From Pseudomonas fluvialis (lineage in GTDB: Bacteria; Pseudomonadota; Gammaproteobacteria; Pseudomonadales; Pseudomonadaceae): a DNA stretch of 64,000 nucleotides. The stretch covers positions 17,935 through 81,934 of the forward strand of contig NZ_NMQV01000006.1 in the NCBI RefSeq assembly GCF_002234375.1, in the 5' to 3' direction. The notes under the pieces are model-generated. The model did no database searches. It was not told the origin of the DNA and saw only the letters and a program-made list of their open reading frames with translations. Positions within the stretch are counted from its first letter, which is position 1, and each line of letters opens with the position of its first letter. Made by a program: the position numbers and the translations under genes. This document shows positions 62,912-64,000 of the stretch, piece by piece.

Positions 62912-63544
62912 TCAGGCTGTGGCGTTGGCTTTGTCCCTCGCCCGGAGGACGGTGCTGGTGCTGACGTTCAGGAGCTTGGCCGTCTCCCTGATACCTGTCC
63001 CTTTGTTCAGAAGGGCCATGATGCTGGCGTGCTTGTCCTTGTCGATGCCTCGCCCCTTGTATGCCCCTTGGGCTTTGGCCTTGGCGATGCCTTCGTTCTG
63101 CCTCCTGCGCCGGTCTTCGTAGTCCTTCCGGGCGACCGCAGCGAGCATATCAAGCAACATGTCATTGATGGCCCCCAGCATCCGAGAGGTGAAGGCATCG
63201 GCTGCCGTGTTGCTGGTGCTGGCCATGAATTGCTGAGAGGTAGGCAAGTCCAGGGCAACGACCCGCACCTCCTTTGCCTTGATGGTTGCCCGGAGTTGCT
63301 GCCAGTCGCCCTCTGTGAGACGGCTCAGGCGGTCGACCTGTTCAACCAAGAGAACGTCCCCCGGCTTGGCGTCAGCCAGCAGACGGAACAGCTCAGGGCG
63401 CTGCAGAGAAGCCCCGCTCTCGTTCTCGGTGTAGTAGCTGGCGATGTGTTGGCCATGGCCTTGGGCGAAGGTGTCCAGGGCAGAGCGCGCCCGGTTGGCG
63501 TCTTGCTCAGTGGTGGATGCCCGGAGGTATGCACGGATGAACAT
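62912..63544 (-). CDS. Serine recombinase / resolvase
   Basis: 210 residues. The catalytic domain starts MFIRAYLRASTTEQDANRA with nucleophile Ser10 and has DVLLVEQVDRLSRL (Arg pair of the family). A short helix-turn-helix closes the protein (HASIMALLNKGTGIRETAKLLNVSTSTVLRARDK). The size is that of small resolvase/invertases. Start at 63544 (MFIRAYL) is chosen since AAGGAG lies 9 bases upstream; the ATG at 63553 abuts that site. A promoter and repeated TTGTCG elements lie just upstream. It could resolve element multimers or invert a segment. Confidence 0.92.
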   Translation of the reverse strand: MFIRAYLRASTTEQDANRARSALDTFAQGHGQHIASYYTENESGASLQRPELFRLLADAKPGDVLLVEQVDRLSRLTEGDWQQLRATIKAKEVRVVALDLPTSQQFMASTSNTAADAFTSRMLGAINDMLLDMLAAVARKDYEDRRRRQNEGIAKAKAQGAYKGRGIDKDKHASIMALLNKGTGIRETAKLLNVSTSTVLRARDKANATA

Positions 63545-63557
63545 GGGTGACATCTCC

Positions 63558-63629
63558 TTGTTGTCGTTAAGGTGTTGTCACTATGCATGTTGCCGTATGA
63601 GTGGTCAAGACCCTGTCAAACGACAACAA
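63558..63629. promoter_or_regulatory. Inverted-repeat control or res-like site of the serine recombinase
   Basis: TTGTTGTCGTT (63558-63568) and its complement AACGACAACAA (63619-63629) are an exact 11-bp inverted repeat flanking the promoter below. Related half-sites occur nearby: TGTTGTCACT (63573-63582) and GTTGTCGCT (63647-63655). These could be binding sites of the recombinase itself. Confidence 0.5.
63580..63608 (-). promoter_or_regulatory. Sigma-70 promoter of the serine recombinase
   Basis: On the minus strand TTGACC (63608-63603), 17-base spacer, then CATAGT (63585-63580), about 35 bp before the start. A good match in spacing and -35 sequence. Confidence 0.6.
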
Positions 63630-63979
63630 ACTCAGGAGCTGTTGCCGTTGTCGCTGAGGTATACCCAAAGAGAACGCCTAGCACTGTGGCCTCGGCTTGG
63701 GTTGTACATGGCATGCGGCATTGCCGGAGGGTCGCAAGGAGGTGGCGCAAGACTGAGCGGCCAGCATTAGGCAGAGAGATTCCGAGGCGGCTTGGCGGGG
63801 TGTAGTAAGTGACCCCCACCCCCGGTATGGGGGAAAGGGGGCTAAATCCTTATTACAGAAGATCGCTCAGATTTTTTCGCCATAAACATTCCGGGCAGGT
63901 ACAAGACGCAGGTACAATATGAGCCGAATCAGCAGTGGGGAACCCTGTAGATTCAAGGGCTTGGTTTTTGGTTGGTGCC
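63630..63979. other. Non-coding right end of the element
   Basis: About 350 bp with no supported gene. It contains a C/G-rich stem (CCCCCGGTATGGGGG, ~63824-63838), the paired AGGTACAA sites, and a stretch before attR (ATTCAAGGGC..., 63951) resembling the left-end terminator arm. The frames present lack ribosome binding sites. Confidence 0.55.
63897..63917 (+). promoter_or_regulatory. Paired candidate integrase arm-type sites, right end
   Basis: AGGTACAA occurs twice, at 63897-63904 and 63910-63917, 13 bp apart, 63 bp before the attR core. Same motif and spacing as the left pair. Confidence 0.55.
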
Positions 63980-64000
63980 ATCGAGGGTTCGAATCCCTCC
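63980..64000 (+). repeat. attR core (cut by window end)
   Basis: Exact copy of 58095-58115, the tRNA-Ser T-arm segment, without the rest of a tRNA before it. It marks the right boundary of the element; the repeat probably continues past the window. Confidence 0.9.

Larger units (their letters stand above)
58095..64000. mobile_element. Integrative element at tRNA-Ser, about 5.9 kb
   Basis: Bounded by the att direct repeats at 58095-58115 and 63980-64000. Next to the tRNA is a tyrosine integrase; the cargo is RNase HI, a ParB/Srx-fold protein, a 94-aa unknown, a KilA-N protein, an 88-aa unknown and a serine recombinase. Codon choice is looser than in the flanking core genes (more GCT, CCT, TTG). 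No phage structural, conjugation, relaxase or known replication gene is present, so it is either a satellite-like element that uses a helper or a reduced genomic island. Confidence 0.88.

Noticed and set aside
63616..63819. Small minus-strand frame at the right end of the element
   Set aside because: No ribosome binding site, no recognisable motif and it overlaps the recombinase control region.

Overview
The window is chromosomal DNA from a high-GC gammaproteobacterium, almost certainly a Pseudomonas or a close relative. Gene order and protein sequences match what I remember of P. aeruginosa: rlmKL-rmf-pyrD, LD-transpeptidase/tesA/YbbAP-type ABC/greB, msrB-alaA-htpX-tpm, and earP next to an EF-P carrying Arg32. 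No database search was possible, so product names rest on motifs, length and context.

Layout. 1-5200: the end of a DUF3859-type protein, then a MHYT-PAS hybrid histidine kinase with its REC-HD-GYP partner (c-di-GMP signalling). 5348-9614: a divergent AraC regulator / flavin monooxygenase-esterase-SDR operon whose order resembles the mycobacterial virS-mymA cluster. 9655-16258: htpG with a near-consensus sigma-32 promoter, a membrane protein, two hotdog thioesterases, a DUF599 protein and an ammonium transporter. 16259-22666: dgt, a large membrane HD-GYP protein, yggL and dacB. 22700-29774: rlmKL, rmf, pyrD and small conserved genes. 29775-33101: acnB, preceded by a 122-bp nested palindrome that looks like a miniature element. 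33102-44332: LD-transpeptidase, tesA, a YbbAP-like ABC exporter, greB, an ABC-F ATPase, msrB, alaA, htpX and tpm. 44434-57874: an extradiol dioxygenase, a MotAB-like stator pair, deaD, a chemoreceptor, a spermidine-synthase-like enzyme, class II DAHP synthase, a TauE permease, a LysR regulator, an RDD protein, and earP-efp.

58036-64000: a tRNA-Ser(GGA) gene followed by an integrated mobile element of about 5.9 kb. Its right att repeat is the last 21 bases of the window, so essentially the whole element is visible. It carries a tyrosine integrase, RNase HI, a ParB/Srx-fold protein, a 94-aa unknown, a KilA-N protein, an 88-aa unknown and a serine recombinase. It has no recognisable capsid, conjugation, replication-initiator, toxin or defence gene. 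Its non-coding DNA is unusually structured: paired 13-bp-spaced AGGTACAA sites near each end (probable integrase arm sites), four consecutive palindromes between two convergent genes, and repeated TTGTCG elements around the recombinase promoter. This element is the best candidate in the window for an undescribed system; everything else is mostly ordinary Pseudomonas core genome.
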